Below, piece by piece: positions 34,999-45,749 of a DNA stretch of 64,000 bases (within the stretch, counting starts at the first letter, position 1; each line of letters begins with the position of its first letter). The notes under the pieces are model-generated. The model had not been told where the DNA came from and did no database searches. It saw nothing but the letters and a program-made list of their open reading frames with translations. A program made the position numbers and the translations under genes. This stretch comes from Diphasiastrum complanatum (taxonomy: Eukaryota; Streptophyta; Lycopodiopsida; Lycopodiales; Lycopodiaceae): assembly GCA_029204225.1 (NCBI GenBank), contig CM055095.1, positions 43,196,862-43,260,861 of the forward strand, written 5' to 3'.

Positions 34999-35059
34999 AG
35001 ACGTGTGAGATTCACTTACAGACTTCTATCATAAAAAAATACCAAACTAGAATTTTGCC
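34999..35059 (-). repeat. Copia-A LTR fragment
   Basis: About 60 bp match the LTR end (GTGAGATTCACTTACA.ACTTCTATCATAAA to TAGAATTTTGCCA), cut exactly at the start of the 35,060 repeat unit. Confidence 0.85.
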
Positions 35060-35559
35060 AGGCAGGTTTTGACTTGCCTGTCCAAAGTGTGCCCCGCACA
35101 ACATTCCTCTTACGCCGAATCCATTTGCTCATATCTTTTGATATGGCTCCTGGATCGAACTCATTTTCTTGCTGGAATTCTTCCCGCAACTCCTACATAA
35201 TCTTGGATTTTGATTCTCCAGGTTGATCACACCCTTTTTTAAAAAGTCTTGTTCCAAAATAATGAGAACATAACAAATGCAACTTATTAATAAAGTGGTC
35301 CCTTTCTCATCCCTCACTACATCCCCATCGACAGTTAAATTGTAGTGAGGGTTGGAGGATGATTCATCTGTGGCAGCGGGTGGAGATGAAGGGCCTGTTG
35401 TGGCGCCTTCTTATGTGTTAAAAGCATTTGCCTAATAGCCACCCTTTGTTCTGGCGACATGGTACCAATCAAGCTAGCGGTGTAATCTTCATATACAGAC
35501 CTAGATCGACGTCGTCCGCTACCACCGCCACTTCCACTTCCACTCATGATTGTGTGCAA
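35060..35559 (-). pseudogene. Transposase_24/TNPA-like remnant, unit 1
   Basis: N-terminal exon 35,559-35,335: SGSGSGGGSGRRRSRSVYEDYTASL in part, then TMSPEQRVAIRQMLL. The second exon, about 35,330-35,062, contains frame-broken text equivalent to EEF/NEFDP, SKDMSKWIRR and TLWTGKSKPAW. It is cut at 35,060 by the LTR fragment junction. Confidence 0.6.
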
Positions 35560-36187
35560 CCTGCAGATGCTGAACAGACAAATAAATCATGAAATGAATT
35601 CTATCATATGTTGGACAATAATTATTTAGTCGAAGATCTGAAAATTGACAAATTCACATCATGAAAAGATTGTGAACCCAACAATATAAGGACTAACTTA
35701 AAACTTTCAAACACTCCAAGCTTGAAACAATGGGACAAAAAACTTGAATAATGTAATGGTATTGAATAACTTCCACTAACAACATTCTCTCCATGAAATA
35801 AGAACCAATTACATTCTGCTTTGCAAATATGTCATAACTTGTCCAATGCATACTATCAACAATCAATCACACCACCATCACCACTTGACCAAATTCCTCA
35901 AGACAACTAGCTATCCACAAAAGAAATCTTTGTTGTTAATCTACTCCTTTATGACAATCATTTCTTGCATCAAGCATGCACACTATGGAACTAAAATTTC
36001 TCCCTACCACCAAGCAACAACAATATTCATATCTACAATGTCATGACCAATCCAAAAAAGAATTACAAATGACTTTATCCTCTTGATTGTAAAAAAATGC
36101 TTATCAAACTTCAAATATGTGAACATTCTTATGAAAAAAAAAAGTCTCGCACATTTGAAATACTTTACTAGAAATTGAATGTTTTGA

Positions 36188-36482
36188 CAGATGTTTGTGT
36201 AGCTCATCAGACGGAGAATCTAGTGATGAAGGCATAAATGTCAACAAAGTAAATCAATATACCATATCCTACAATGATTTTTTCAAGTTAACTATTACCG
36301 ATTTTTGCAAGAAACAACGTACTTACAATTTTTTGTAGGCCAATTATTATCAAGAATGAATGTCGTGAACCTGCGTCAGATGCGACAGGCAAGTGTTCTG
36401 TCAAAGATGCATTGTCAATGCTCACTTGTGGAAGTATGGAAGAGGAGCGGATGGTCACACATCAAATCCAGAAGAGATTGAG
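36188..36482 (+). pseudogene. CACTA first exon and Transpos_assoc exon, unit 1
   Basis: Exon ending at 36,248 before GTAAAT (SSDGESSDEGINVNK in one frame), then about 36,350-36,482 equivalent to the Transpos_assoc exon of unit 2 but with substitutions and an indel that break the Cys pattern. Confidence 0.55.
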
Positions 36483-36591
36483 GTTTGCTTTAAAAGCTAA
36501 CACACTTATGGCATTTATTATATTTTTTTAAATACTAGGATATCTAGGTAACCGTTGACTTGTTTAAATGACACATTCTCTATCGATTTGT

Positions 36592-37393
36592 TTAGACACA
36601 CCATCGAATGCCATTACATGGTCTTGATCCATCCGTATTAAATTCCAAATGAAGAAAAATCTTGATACAAATGAGAAAACAAAGAATGAAAAAAATAGAA
36701 GAAGGCGCTAGTGGATTGCCACTAGATCCTAACTTAGATCCTACCTTTCCACTAGATCCTAACTTAGGATTCTCCATGCCAGGGGTAATCCTACTCACTG
36801 CAACCTCCTTCTGCAAGCGATATTTTTCTAGATCTTTGGCCTCATCCTTGTAGGCCTTCCAATCTGGCTTGGAACACCAGGCAGGTTTTGATTTGCCTGT
36901 CCAAAGTGTGCCCCGTACGACATTCCTCTTACGTCAAATCCATTTGCTCATATCTTTTGATATGGCTCCTGGATCGAACTCATTTTCTTGCGGGAATTCT
37001 TCCCGCAACTCCTAAATAATCCTGGATTTTGATTCTCCAGGTTGATCACACCCTTTTTTAAAAAGTCTTGTTCCAAAATAATGATAACATAACAAATTAT
37101 CAATAATGTAACTTATTAATAAAGTGGTCTCTTTCTCATCCCCCACTACATCCCCATCGGCAGTTAAATTGTAGTGAGGGTTGGAGGATGATTCATCTGT
37201 GGCAGCGGGTGGAGATGAAGGCCTTCTGCGGCACCTTCTTCTGTGTTAAAAGCATTTGCCTAATAGCCACCCTTTGTTCGGGCGACATGGTACCAATCAA
37301 GCTAGCGGTGTAATCTTCATATACAGACCTAGATCGATGTCGTCTGCTTCCACTTCCACTCATGGTTGTGTGCAACCTGCAGATGCTAGACAA
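36592..37393 (-). pseudogene. Transposase_24/TNPA-like gene remnant, unit 2
   Basis: N-terminal exon 37,393-37,193 (MSGSGSRRHRSRSVYEDYTASL, MSPEQRVAIRQMLL). Second exon about 37,150-36,720: frame-broken early part, then GTLWTGKSKPAWCSKPDW, EAKDLEKYRLQKEVAVSRI and ENPKLGSSGKVG. This parallels the CACTA-3 gene (GQSKPSWCSRNDWNRV, GNPRLGSSGRAG). Such TNPA-type proteins bind subterminal repeats in En/Spm; that role is by family analogy. It runs tail-first into the truncated plus exon at 36,719. Confidence 0.65.
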
Positions 37394-38232
37394 ATAAATT
37401 ATGAAATGAATTCTATCATATGTTGGACAATAATTATTTAGTCGAAGATCTGAAAATCGACTTTATGACAATCATTTCTTGCATCAAGCATGCACACTAT
37501 GGAATTAAAATTTCTCCCTACCACCAAGCAACAACAATATTCATATCTACAATGTCATGACCAATCCAAAAAAGAATTATAAATGACTTTATCCTCTTGA
37601 TTGTAAAAAAATGCTTATCAAACTTCAAATATGTGAACATTCTTATGAAAAAAAAAAAGTCTCACACATTTGAAATACTTTACTAGAAATTGAATGTTTT
37701 GACGGATGTTTGTGTAGCTCATCAGATGGAGAATCTAGTGACGAAGGCATAAATGTCAACAAAGTAAATCAAGATACCATATCCTACAATGATTTTTTCA
37801 GGTTAACTATTACCGATTTTTGCAAGAAACAATATACTTACAATTTTTTGTAGGCCAATTATTATCAAGAACGAATGTCATGCACCTGCATCAGATGCGA
37901 CAGGCAAGTGTTTCGTCAAAGATGCACTGTCAATGCTCACTTGTGGAAGTATGGAAGAGGAGCGGATGGTCACACATCAAATCCAGAAGAGATTGAGGTT
38001 TGCTTTAAAAGCTAACACACTTATGGCATTTATTATATTTTTTTAAATACTAGGATATCTAGGTAACCGTTGACTTGTTTAAATGACACATTCTCTGTCA
38101 ATTTGTTTAGACACACCATCGAATGCCATTACATGGTCTTGATCCATCCGTATTAAATTCCAAACGAAGAAAAGTCTTGATACAATTGAGGGAACAAAGA
38201 ATGAAACAAATAGAAGAAGGTGCTAGTGGATT
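36880..38232. repeat. Tandem repeat unit 2 (CACTA-2 5' region)
   Basis: Second copy of 35,060-36,719, continuing without a break into the rest of CACTA-2, so this is the parental arrangement and unit 1 the duplicate (inference). Confidence 0.85.
37690..37997 (+). pseudogene. CACTA-2 first exon and Transpos_assoc exon
   Basis: First exon ends SSDGESSDEGINVNK at a GTAAAT donor (37,764). The second exon reads RMSCTCIRCDRQVFRQRCTV then NAHLWKYGRGADGHTSNPEE, ending at GTTTGC at 37,998. The C-x-C-x2-C...H-L-W-x2-G plan is that of the transposase-associated domain. Confidence 0.7.
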
Positions 38233-38446
38233 GCTGCAACATCTAATGAGGAAGACAGTTGCAGTTGATGATAATGATACTGAGGTACTACACGATGAAG
38301 CAATGCATGACTTGTTTCAATCATATTTTACAACCAACAATGAACGTGCACACTCAACGGGTGGAGAGAACATGGATGAAAGTGAAGAGTTGCATGATGA
38401 TGAAAATGAAATATTACTACGCAAAAAAGCCGACACTCCCTTATAA
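38123..38446 (+). pseudogene. CACTA-2 N-terminal exon before TNP2 core
   Basis: 107-codon frame: MPLHGLDPSVLNSKRRK, a Gln/Arg/Lys helix (REQRMKQIEEGASGLL), then an acidic region rich in Asp/Glu. It corresponds in position to the charged N-terminal part of TNP2 proteins; no defined domain. The duplicate at 36,604-36,719 is cut after GASGLP. Confidence 0.5.
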
Positions 38447-38569
38447 ATGCATTATACTGTTTGTTAGAATTTAGGGTTATGCATTCATTTTTACAAACAC
38501 AATATTCGTTTTTAGTCTATTACAAAAAATACTTCCAAAAGACAATGTGATGCCGAGAACGCAAAAATA

Positions 38570-39000
38570 AGCTCGAAACATGTTGAGCAAGCTTGGAATG
38601 GATTACGAAAAGATTCATGGTTGTCCAAGTGACCACATTTTATATAGGGGTGTGCATTCAGAGAAAGATCAATGTCCAACGTGTGGCACATCACCATGTA
38701 GAACAGTCGTTTAAGGATCGAGTGTGCCACAAAAAGTGTTACGTCATTTTCCTATCATTCCACGACTGCAACGTTTGTTTTGATGCAGGTCTTTGGCACA
38801 ACTAGTAGATTGGCATATTAAGAATTGATCTATAGATGATGTTATGCGGGTACCAAGTGACTCACCTGCATGGAAACATATTGATGAGCAATGGTCCGAG
38901 GTCAAAAATGAACCTCGTCATTTACAATTTGGTTTAGCACACGTGGCCAGTTGTTCTTGTTAATTATAATAAACGTGGGTGAATGTGTATAGAAACATAT
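38570..39000 (+). pseudogene. TNP2-type (Transposase_21) transposase core, CACTA-2
   Basis: Frame fragments read LGMDYEKIHGCPSDHILYRGV, CPTCGTSPCR, VPQKVLRHFPIIPRLQRLF, LAQLVDWH and MRVPSDSPAWKHIDEQW...LQFGLAHV. These are in the canonical TNP2 order, with the zinc-binding Cys pairs still visible. In-frame stops and a missing DGVNPFG block show decay. Closely related to CACTA-1 (MRVPSDSPAWKHINKEY). Confidence 0.88.
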
Positions 39001-39011
39001 AATTGGTGCAA

Positions 39012-39228
39012 AGGACAGTGTTGCAGCACGTCAAGACTTGGAGATGGCTAAGGTGAAGAGACCTTATTGGATTCAAAATGATGAAAGTGGAATGACAAGT
39101 ACTTCTAGCGTGCCATGGATTCTAAAAGCGGGAGAGTCTCACATGTAAAAAATGTCATAAGACGAAAAAGAACTCCAACTGGCTATGCACATTCCTTGTG
39201 CAGCCATTAGAGGAGTTCTAAATCCAAA
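39012..39228 (+). pseudogene. CACTA-2 linker after the TNP2 core
   Basis: Reads KDSVAARQDLEMAKVKRPYWIQ and PWILKAGE, then stops. Its position and the ARxDL motif fit the segment before DUF4218 in TNP2 proteins. The next coding block begins at 39,883, after the foldback element. Confidence 0.6.
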
Positions 39229-39423
39229 AAAGACCCTTTGTAAAGATACTTTTTATATTTTTTCTCAAATTTTGCTTACACATGGACCAATCAAAACACT
39301 CAAATTTGAAATCTACGTAACGTAGCTCATTTAAATTAAAAAATGTTTTCTTAATAATGTTATAATTCGCGCCGGGGGCAGCCCACAAACATGACATGTT
39401 ATTCATAGTATAATATGCAATTA

Positions 39424-39838
39424 TCATTTAAAATAGCATAACTTTTTAACCGTAGCTCTGATTGAGATGAAAATTATATCGTTGGAAAGTGCTCGACGAG
39501 AGCTTTCCAATGGTACCTAGGTGACCTACTTTTGACCTACCGTTCAAAAGTTATGGCTAACCAAAATTTTAGACCCCAAAAAAAAAAGTCCACATAGCTC
39601 TCTCGTGCGCGGATAGAGTACCCTCTCACTGAGAGGGTACTCTATCCTTGCACAAGAGAGATATGTGGAGTTTTTCTTTTTTTTTTGGTCTGAAACTTTG
39701 GCCGGCCATAACTTTTGAATGATAGCTTGGAAGTAGGCAATGTAGGCACCATTGAAAACCTCTCGTTGAGCACTTTCCAACAGTATAATTTTCGTCTCAA
39801 TCAGAGCTATGGTTAAAAAGTTATGCTATTTTAAATGA
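39424..39838. mobile_element. Foldback/MITE-like hairpin element, 415 bp
   Basis: Almost the whole segment is one inverted repeat. The left arm TCATTTAAAATAGCATAAC... pairs with the right arm ...GTTATGCTATTTTAAATGA, and pairing continues to the centre, where GGATAGAGTACCCTCTCA faces TGAGAGGGTACTCTATCC (39,611-39,647). Arms are about 200 bp and somewhat diverged. No ORF and no clear target duplication. It lies between TNP2-core and DUF4218 coding of CACTA-2. Confidence 0.85.
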
Positions 39839-39882
39839 ACTACAAATGGTAATGTACATAGAATGGTTAAGCATCGAAACTA

Positions 39883-40600
39883 GTGTGGGAAGAAATGAAA
39901 AAAATTTGGGCAGAAAATGAATTTATTTTGGTAATTGACATTAATAAACTTTGTCAATCTACGTGGCATTCCTTAAAGAGTCTTTCTTGGATTCAGAATT
40001 CTTCTAATGTCTTTCACCAAAGTGGATTAAAATCTCACGATTGGCTAAAGATGTTGCAATTCATTTTTTCGATTGCTATTCGAGGTTACTTAGGAGACAA
40101 TCTACAAAGTACTCTGTACAAATTAGCATCAATTGTCAAGTATCTACAAAACTCATTTGTGACTAGGGACATTAAGATAGACATGACAATACAGAACCAA
40201 ATGCATCATGTTATTTGTACATTAATATTTTATGTAATGTTTATCTTGTAGGTGGATCACCTCAAAGGAGATCAAATGGAGTGAATTGCATTCGAAACAA
40301 CAAGAAATGATTGAAACTATGTGCTTGCTAGAAAGAGATTTTCTGACTTCTTTCATGGATATACAAGTTTATGTACTTGTGCATTTGGTTGATGAAATTT
40401 CCATCGTCGGGCCAGTGCACATTAGATGGATGTTCTACCTTGAGCATTTTATGAAAGTTCTAAAAGACTTTGTGAGACAAAAGGCAAGGCCATAAGATAG
40501 CATCGCAGAAGGTTGGCTTGTTCAAGAATTATTGTTTTACACCACATAATATTCCTTACAAATACACCCTAGGGCGCCAAAGTTACGGCATACTGAAGAG
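39883..40600 (+). pseudogene. DUF4218 region of CACTA-2
   Basis: The 39,883-40,251 frame contains SGLKSHDWLKMLQFIFSIAIRG, and the 40,286-40,495 frame contains LERDFLTSFMDIQVYVLVHLVDE, VGPVHIRWMFYLEHFMKVLKDFVR and a KARP ending, followed in frame by DSIAEGWLVQE after a stop. These are the signature words of the DUF4218 domain downstream of TNP2. About 35 bp between the frames contain a stop or a small intron. Confidence 0.85.
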
Positions 40601-41045
40601 GACGAGCGCGTCAAAGGTGAATTACATCAAGGAAAAGGAGTAAGAAAAATGTCTATGTCGTTACGAGAAAAAATTGGCACTTTCATTTTATACAATTGCG
40701 AAAGAATGGACACGAAGAAGCCTTGAGACGAAACAGGAGAAGGAACAGGATGGTGACTCGCCATTTGCATGAAAATGACGAGCCATTAAACAATGACCTT
40801 CTCGATGCGCATGTGAATGGATCTATGATACTCTTGAAAAAGCAATGGAATATAGTAAACACGTGATAGAACAAGAGTGGGAATTCACTTGCAATTATTC
40901 ATGGCATGTAAGTAATGTTTTAATTTTAAAAGGGTAATATAAATTTGTTTATTAAGTTTTTTCTAGCTCAAAGTCCTAAACCCTAGAATGTTCAAGATAT
41001 GTTGTGCTAAATTTTCAAGATATGTTGTGCCAATACAAAACATAC

Positions 41046-41281
41046 AATGTCATGTGGGCATACGGATATCACTTTCGTGTTGAGGGCATTGACACCAAAA
41101 GAAGCACATATGATTGTGGCATAATGGCAAACTTTCAATAGAAGAGTTGTCTAATGCATGCGACACAAACATCATTTCAGGTGACCTAGGCTATGTCGGC
41201 ACACTTCAACATATTTATGAGGTCGACTATGGAAGTAATGGAAAATACTTGATCTTTGATGTGAAATGTTTCAAAGACTTT
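41046..41281 (+). pseudogene. DUF4216 region of CACTA-2
   Basis: Reads GYHFRVEGIDTKRSTYDCGIM, then, after a frame change near 41,130, DLGYVGTLQHIYEVDYGSNG and YLIFDVKCFK. The pattern (G-Y-x-F, aromatic-Gly-x-Leu, I-x-E-x-D-Y) is that of the DUF4216 domain near the C-terminus of CACTA transposases. Confidence 0.75.
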
Positions 41282-41379
41282 TTTGTTCGATCGCTTTGAA
41301 CACAAATTGTGATCACATTGTGCACTGATTTTATTTGTCAATTGTAGATCATACTTCATCCGGATCGATTATCCCCTCA

Positions 41380-41781
41380 GTGATTATATGTTGTCCAACC
41401 CAATACAAGATCACGACATATATTTCAAGACAAAGATCTTGCATCAAATATGTCAAACGACTTGCACGAGAAATCGGAAATCGATCCAAAACCCTTGATC
41501 GAGCAAGAAATCCAAGTTCCATTTGATGCTGAAATCATTGAAGAAGAGATCGCAAATGAAAATATGAACGTAGAAAGGAAATCGCCGATGAGAATGCCAC
41601 GTTTCGATGAAGAATGGCCAGAGGAATAAAGTGATGATGAAGATTATCATAACTCTTATACTCATGGGCGAAGAAATTTATGATTGCAATTAGAATTGGA
41701 TTCAGATGAGTGTATGGACTTAGATAATGACGAGAATGAGACACTATTTGATGAGCAATGTAATGAGAATATTGACTTATA
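41380..41781 (+). pseudogene. CACTA-2 acidic C-terminus
   Basis: One frame from about 41,400 reads SRHIFQDKDLASNMSND and then an increasingly acidic tail (VPFDAEIIEEEIANEN, DLDNDENETLFDEQ) ending at TAA 41,779-41,781, with two internal stops. Acidic tails are usual after DUF4216. Confidence 0.55.
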
Positions 41782-41789
41782 ATATTGAC

Positions 41790-42926
41790 TCACAATTTAA
41801 ATGTTATTGCAAAGACTGCTTGCACTAGTATCACAAAGATTGTATGCACACTATTGGCATGACCTCAAGTTTCAAGTATGTACTATGGACCTAAGTTGCA
41901 CCCCCTTCTGGAATGCTGTGTTCCAATCGCGTTCTAGACCGCTACGTTCCGGAACGGATTCGGGTCCAGAAAGCTGCGTTGTAGAATGTAAGGGTCATGC
42001 GTTGGATTGTGTTCAAATTTTACTGAATGTTAGTCGATGGGTTGTGGACCCGAACAAACCCATAAAGCTGTTTTCTAGACAGATAAGAGGAATAGCACAT
42101 AATATATTTTGATGGACTTGGATATGATATTAGGGTTTTCTCACTCCTACACTGAACCAAATTAAACCTTATTAGCCTCAATCAAACCTCATTAGCCTCA
42201 CCAATTAATAAGAGTTACCAATGATGATTTAATAAGAGTTACCAATTAATAAGAGTTACCCTCAAATCTCTCTTTCTTTCACTCTTCATATCTCTATTAC
42301 CAATGAGGATTGTGAGGAGAGAAGGAGTTTTCAATTGAGGAGCAAATGAGCTAATGAGCGATTTTCAAAAGGAGGCGCTATCATCATTGTTGATTGTGAA
42401 AAGCATATAGGGTGCTAGCTAAGGAGTAGAGTAGATGAGGTTATGCAGGTTTTCAAGACAAACAAACACATGCAAGGTGCATTGACCCCTTAAGTATTGC
42501 GAAGAAATTGAGCATGAAACTTCAACCACGTATGATTAAGTGAACTTGAGGACTTAGGAGATTGTGACATACCTTTTTAGCTATATATACCAACACATCC
42601 CTTAAACTACTGCATGAATCAAAATGGACCTCCATGGCTTACTATGAACATATGTTAGTCTACAAAGACTAGGACCTATGGCTTTGATATTTGATGATCG
42701 TAGATATGAGACGATGCTACTTGTAAAATTAGTTCAATAATAGACAAAGGATTGACACCCGAATGTATTTGTGAATGATATATCTCAATGACCCCTTAAA
42801 TCCGTGATCTTACTTTTATGCTTATTAATATAAGATGAAAGCCTATATCATCTTTACGGACATACCCTATAATATCAAAGATGGAGATGTTATATTGAAC
42901 CCAAGAACCGAAACCCATGTTTTCTT

Positions 42927-42930
<4 letters not shown>
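41790..42930. other. CACTA-2 3' non-coding region
   Basis: No supported gene; the 103-codon frame at 41,801 shows no family motif. Short tandem AATAAGAGTTACCAAT words occur at 42,205-42,260. Confidence 0.4.
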
Positions 42931-43020
<90 letters not shown>

Positions 43021-43435
43021 TCTCAATTTCTTTTCTCAAAACAAAAAATTGAAACCAAAAATCAAAGTCAACTCATTCTCTGTCTCTTTCATTCTCAATT
43101 TCTCTCTCACAAATTCAATCACTCACACACACACACACTCTTTAAAATCAAATGTCACAATTTTTTTTACACACACACACTCTCTGTTTCTTTCTATCTA
43201 GCTATTTATCTCTCTCCCTATCTATCTATCTATCTATTTATCTCTTTCTATCTATCTATCAATCTAAAATATGTAAAATCAACTAAATTAATAAATGAAA
43301 ACCTCCAAAATATGAATCTCCAAGCTCCCCAAGCTCCAAGCTCCAAGCTCTGCAAGTTCCCAACTCTCGAAGCTCCCCAAGCTCCAAGCTCCCCAAGCTC
43401 TCCAAGCTCCAAGCTCCTCAACCTCCTCCACTTCC
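42931..43435. repeat. Simple-repeat zone of CACTA-2 3' end
   Basis: (TC)n at 42,931-43,017, (CA)n patches near 43,122-43,137 and 43,170-43,180, (TATC)n around 43,190-43,260, then a CTCCAAGCTCCCCAAG minisatellite at 43,317-43,435. The long plus frame crossing it (42,835-43,533) is an artefact of low complexity. Confidence 0.9.
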
Positions 43436-43501
43436 AAGCACCAAGATTTCTCTGGAAAGGTAGCGCGAAAATGGAGGTCGTGGGAAGCTATACAAACACA
43501 G

Positions 43502-43877
43502 TGTCGGAATCCGACATCCATAGGATCCATTGAATTTCGACATAATTTTTAGAACTTAAAATGTCCAATCATCGACACGGATTGCTGATCTGGATGTCAG
43601 AATCTGACATATTTAAAAATGTGTCGGATTCCGGCATCCAACTAGGATGCCAGCTCAAAGAAAGTTTGCCACATGGCACCCACGTCGGATGTCAAAATTT
43701 GTCACAGATTTTATATGTCAAATTCCGACATCCAATTTAAAATTCTATTCCCATCAGCTATAGGAGGCAGCAGGAGTTTGTTTTTACGGGGATTTGACAA
43801 AGGTGTCACATAGCGACATGTCGGATTTCGACATTTAATGGGATTTTCCGAAATTTGTCACAACCACATGTCGGAAT
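43502..43877. repeat. Subterminal palindromes TGTCGGAWTCCGACA of CACTA-2
   Basis: Copies at 43,502, 43,595, 43,622, 43,716, 43,819 and a half copy at 43,869; the first is a perfect 15-bp palindrome. In En/Spm such subterminal arrays bind TNPA. The motif recurs at 49,109-49,400 and 51,684. Confidence 0.85.
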
Positions 43878-43884
43878 GAGCGTG

Positions 43885-43897
43885 TTTTGTAGTAGTG
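43885..43897 (-). other. CACTA terminal inverted repeat, right end of CACTA-2
   Basis: The minus strand reads CACTACTACAAAA, a typical CACTA terminus, next to the subterminal motifs. The following three bases (ATG, 43,898-43,900) would be the 3-bp target duplication; the partner was not found. Confidence 0.8.
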
Positions 43898-44436
43898 ATG
43901 GAGGATTTCATGTCCTCAGAGAATAGTCTCATATTTTTCCTTATCTCGCTTCTCACTCTTCATGCAAGCTTGTCAACATTGTGGCCTCTCCCAAGATGGG
44001 CTTCATAGATGTTGTTGCTGATCCCACATATGGTGACCTACTGCCTTGCTCTACCTTCACACCAGAGGAAGTGGCAGGGGTGGCAACAATACAAGAAAAG
44101 GAATAGAACTACCCCAATAGACACCCTACTGATGCTTTCCTTTCCCTAGTAACTAAGACTTATGCCACCTTGCATCGACACTTTTGAGGAATTTCTTTGG
44201 ATGTGTTCACGTCGAGCAGGAGAGTGTCAAGGTATTCCAAGTTCTATTCTCGTGGCGTTTTTCTAACAACATATTTTTATTGCCTTGTAACATGCTCAGG
44301 CCTTGTCAATCCTACTACGGGCGATGATGGTTGGGTCTGCTTCATCTCATCTCCCTTCATTAGCCGACTCACTACCTCTACGATTTTCTGATTTGATGCA
44401 GTCAGTTGGCAGAGTCTCGCTGATACCCTCATAAAT
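43898..44436. other. Anonymous sequence with coding-like texture
   Basis: Frames around 43,990-44,220 give PTYGDLLPCSTFTPEEV and DAFLSLVTKTYATLHRHF in different phases, perhaps an old coding remnant; family not recognised. Confidence 0.3.
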
Positions 44437-44616
44437 TTTGAACTTTTTTTAAAGCTGGGATCTAAACTAATCTTAGTTGTTGTGCAATCTTTGCTCTTGT
44501 TTGAGCTTGGGTTTTGTCAAACTTTTCCTTGGGGATGTATATATATTTCTCATCATTGTACCTATTGATTTTTTTAATAAATAAATGCACCACTGTGTTT
44601 CTTCTTGGTTCCAACA
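44437..44616 (-). repeat. LTR-like end, inverted relative to 9,764-9,935
   Basis: Matches the reverse complement of 9,764-9,935 (AATAAATGCAC...GTGTTTCTT...CCAACA). In the minus sense it starts TGTTGG at 44,616. Confidence 0.65.
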
Positions 44617-45503
44617 TATCTCCCAAAGGTATACATAAGATTTTTAAAAGAAGTCCTAGATTTCATTGTGTCATTGTGTTGCCACATCAGATTGAACCCG
44701 CATGCCCAGAATCTATAAATTCAAAACATACCACGGTTATATAACTTATGGCGTTATCTTCCACGATGGACTTATCCCCGCGCGATTAACAGGTCAAAAT
44801 TAGCCCCCCGCGCTTTCACAAACTATATATTCAAATCTTTCGATTAACGCTCTTGCTGTTGCGTGTTCTTTCTGGTACTCGTGTGCCATCAGTGTTTTAT
44901 TTCCTTCTTGTGTGTCTACCTCATCGCTATTTCTGCAGCCGTCTAGTTTGTAGTTTTTATAACATTTTCCTTACCTGACCATCTTCTTTCTTTTTCTATT
45001 ATTTTTCAGTCCAGAATTCAAGCGGCACATCAAGCGATTTTGCTCTAACATTCATCACTGCTATGCAGTTTCTTTTATTAGCTATAACAACTATATTGTT
45101 TTGAGTATTGGTACGACAAGAATTTGGTGCTGCTTTTCTGCAATGTCAGTTCAAACGCTTTCTTATGACTGCATATTTTTCTCCTGTTCGCTAATGTCTG
45201 TGTTTTCACTTCCAGTATAGCTAGACAATGTTTGGACGCTGTGACTTTTCTAGATGAGATGTTCGTATATTTATTGAATTACGTATGTCAAGAATCACGT
45301 CAAAATATGGTTTTATCAATAAATGGTAGAGTCTAGACCTGAAATAGTTTGATACAGATCAGGATGTAGGCTACGTACGCTTCGTTCGTCGGAATATTTG
45401 CCATAAGATAGGATGACGGGTAACGATCCACGCGCAGAATAAAGCTCGCTATCGATGAATGAACGACATAATATTATCATCGTCGTAATAGAGCGTGTGA
45501 GAA

Positions 45504-45749
45504 ATGTTACTACTCAGATTTTATTCATCGACCAATACACTAGTGACTGACGAAAGAACTGCTTCCGCTGGAAGAAATGCTGCAATTAATCTAGCTTTTT
45601 GGGAAATATACCTGGTATTGCATGACGTGAGTAAACATTCAGACAAGGCGATAAGCTCTTCTTTTGATAATTTGGCCATAATGGAAGAGTCAGCACCTAG
45701 CGTTAGAGACAATATTTATGTGTTATTGCCTTTGAGAGACCAGTTTTAG
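45504..45749 (+). CDS. Small ORF within the 1.4 kb repeat
   Basis: 81 codons (contains AAINLAFWEIYLVLHDVSKHSD and ends NIYVLLPLRDQF). The same protein text is readable in the other copy (about 13,260-13,460) with several substitutions and a two-codon deletion, but that copy has lost the upstream start context. No family recognised. It sits where an LTR is expected, so it may be chance or a captured exon. Confidence 0.3.
   Translation: MLLLRFYSSTNTLVTDERTASAGRNAAINLAFWEIYLVLHDVSKHSDKAISSSFDNLAIMEESAPSVRDNIYVLLPLRDQF

Larger units (their letters stand above)
35060..36719. repeat. Tandem repeat unit 1 (CACTA 5' region)
   Basis: Matches 36,880-38,232 closely, except for about 300 bp (about 35,653-35,949) absent from unit 2. 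It carries the start of the minus-strand Transposase_24-like gene and the plus-strand TNP2-side exons. Its right end is a sharp break at 36,719, where the plus exon is cut and minus-strand coding from unit 2 begins. Confidence 0.85.
37690..43897 (+). mobile_element. CACTA-2: En/Spm-type transposon, TNP2 side and 3' terminus
   Basis: Plus-strand order: first exon (to 37,763), Transpos_assoc (37,848-37,997), N-terminal exon (38,123-38,446), TNP2 core (38,570-39,000), linker (39,012-39,228), DUF4218 (39,883-40,600), DUF4216 (41,046-41,281), acidic C-terminus (41,380-41,781), simple-repeat zone, subterminal palindromes and terminus GTAGTAGTG at 43,897. The left terminus is not found; the divergent TNPA-like gene lies to its left. 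Many stops show it is inactive. Confidence 0.85.

Noticed and set aside
41801-42112. 103-codon plus ORF
   Set aside because: Follows the CACTA-2 C-terminus, has no recognisable domain and no splice context.
42835-43533. 232-codon plus-strand ORF
   Set aside because: Runs through (CT)n, CA and CTCCAAG repeats into the CACTA subterminal zone; Ser-Leu repeats are the translation of CTCTCT, not a protein.
43990-44230. Possible host gene (PTYGDLLPCSTFTPEEV text)
   Set aside because: Several frames are needed to read it, stops are frequent and no family is recognisable; left as anonymous sequence.
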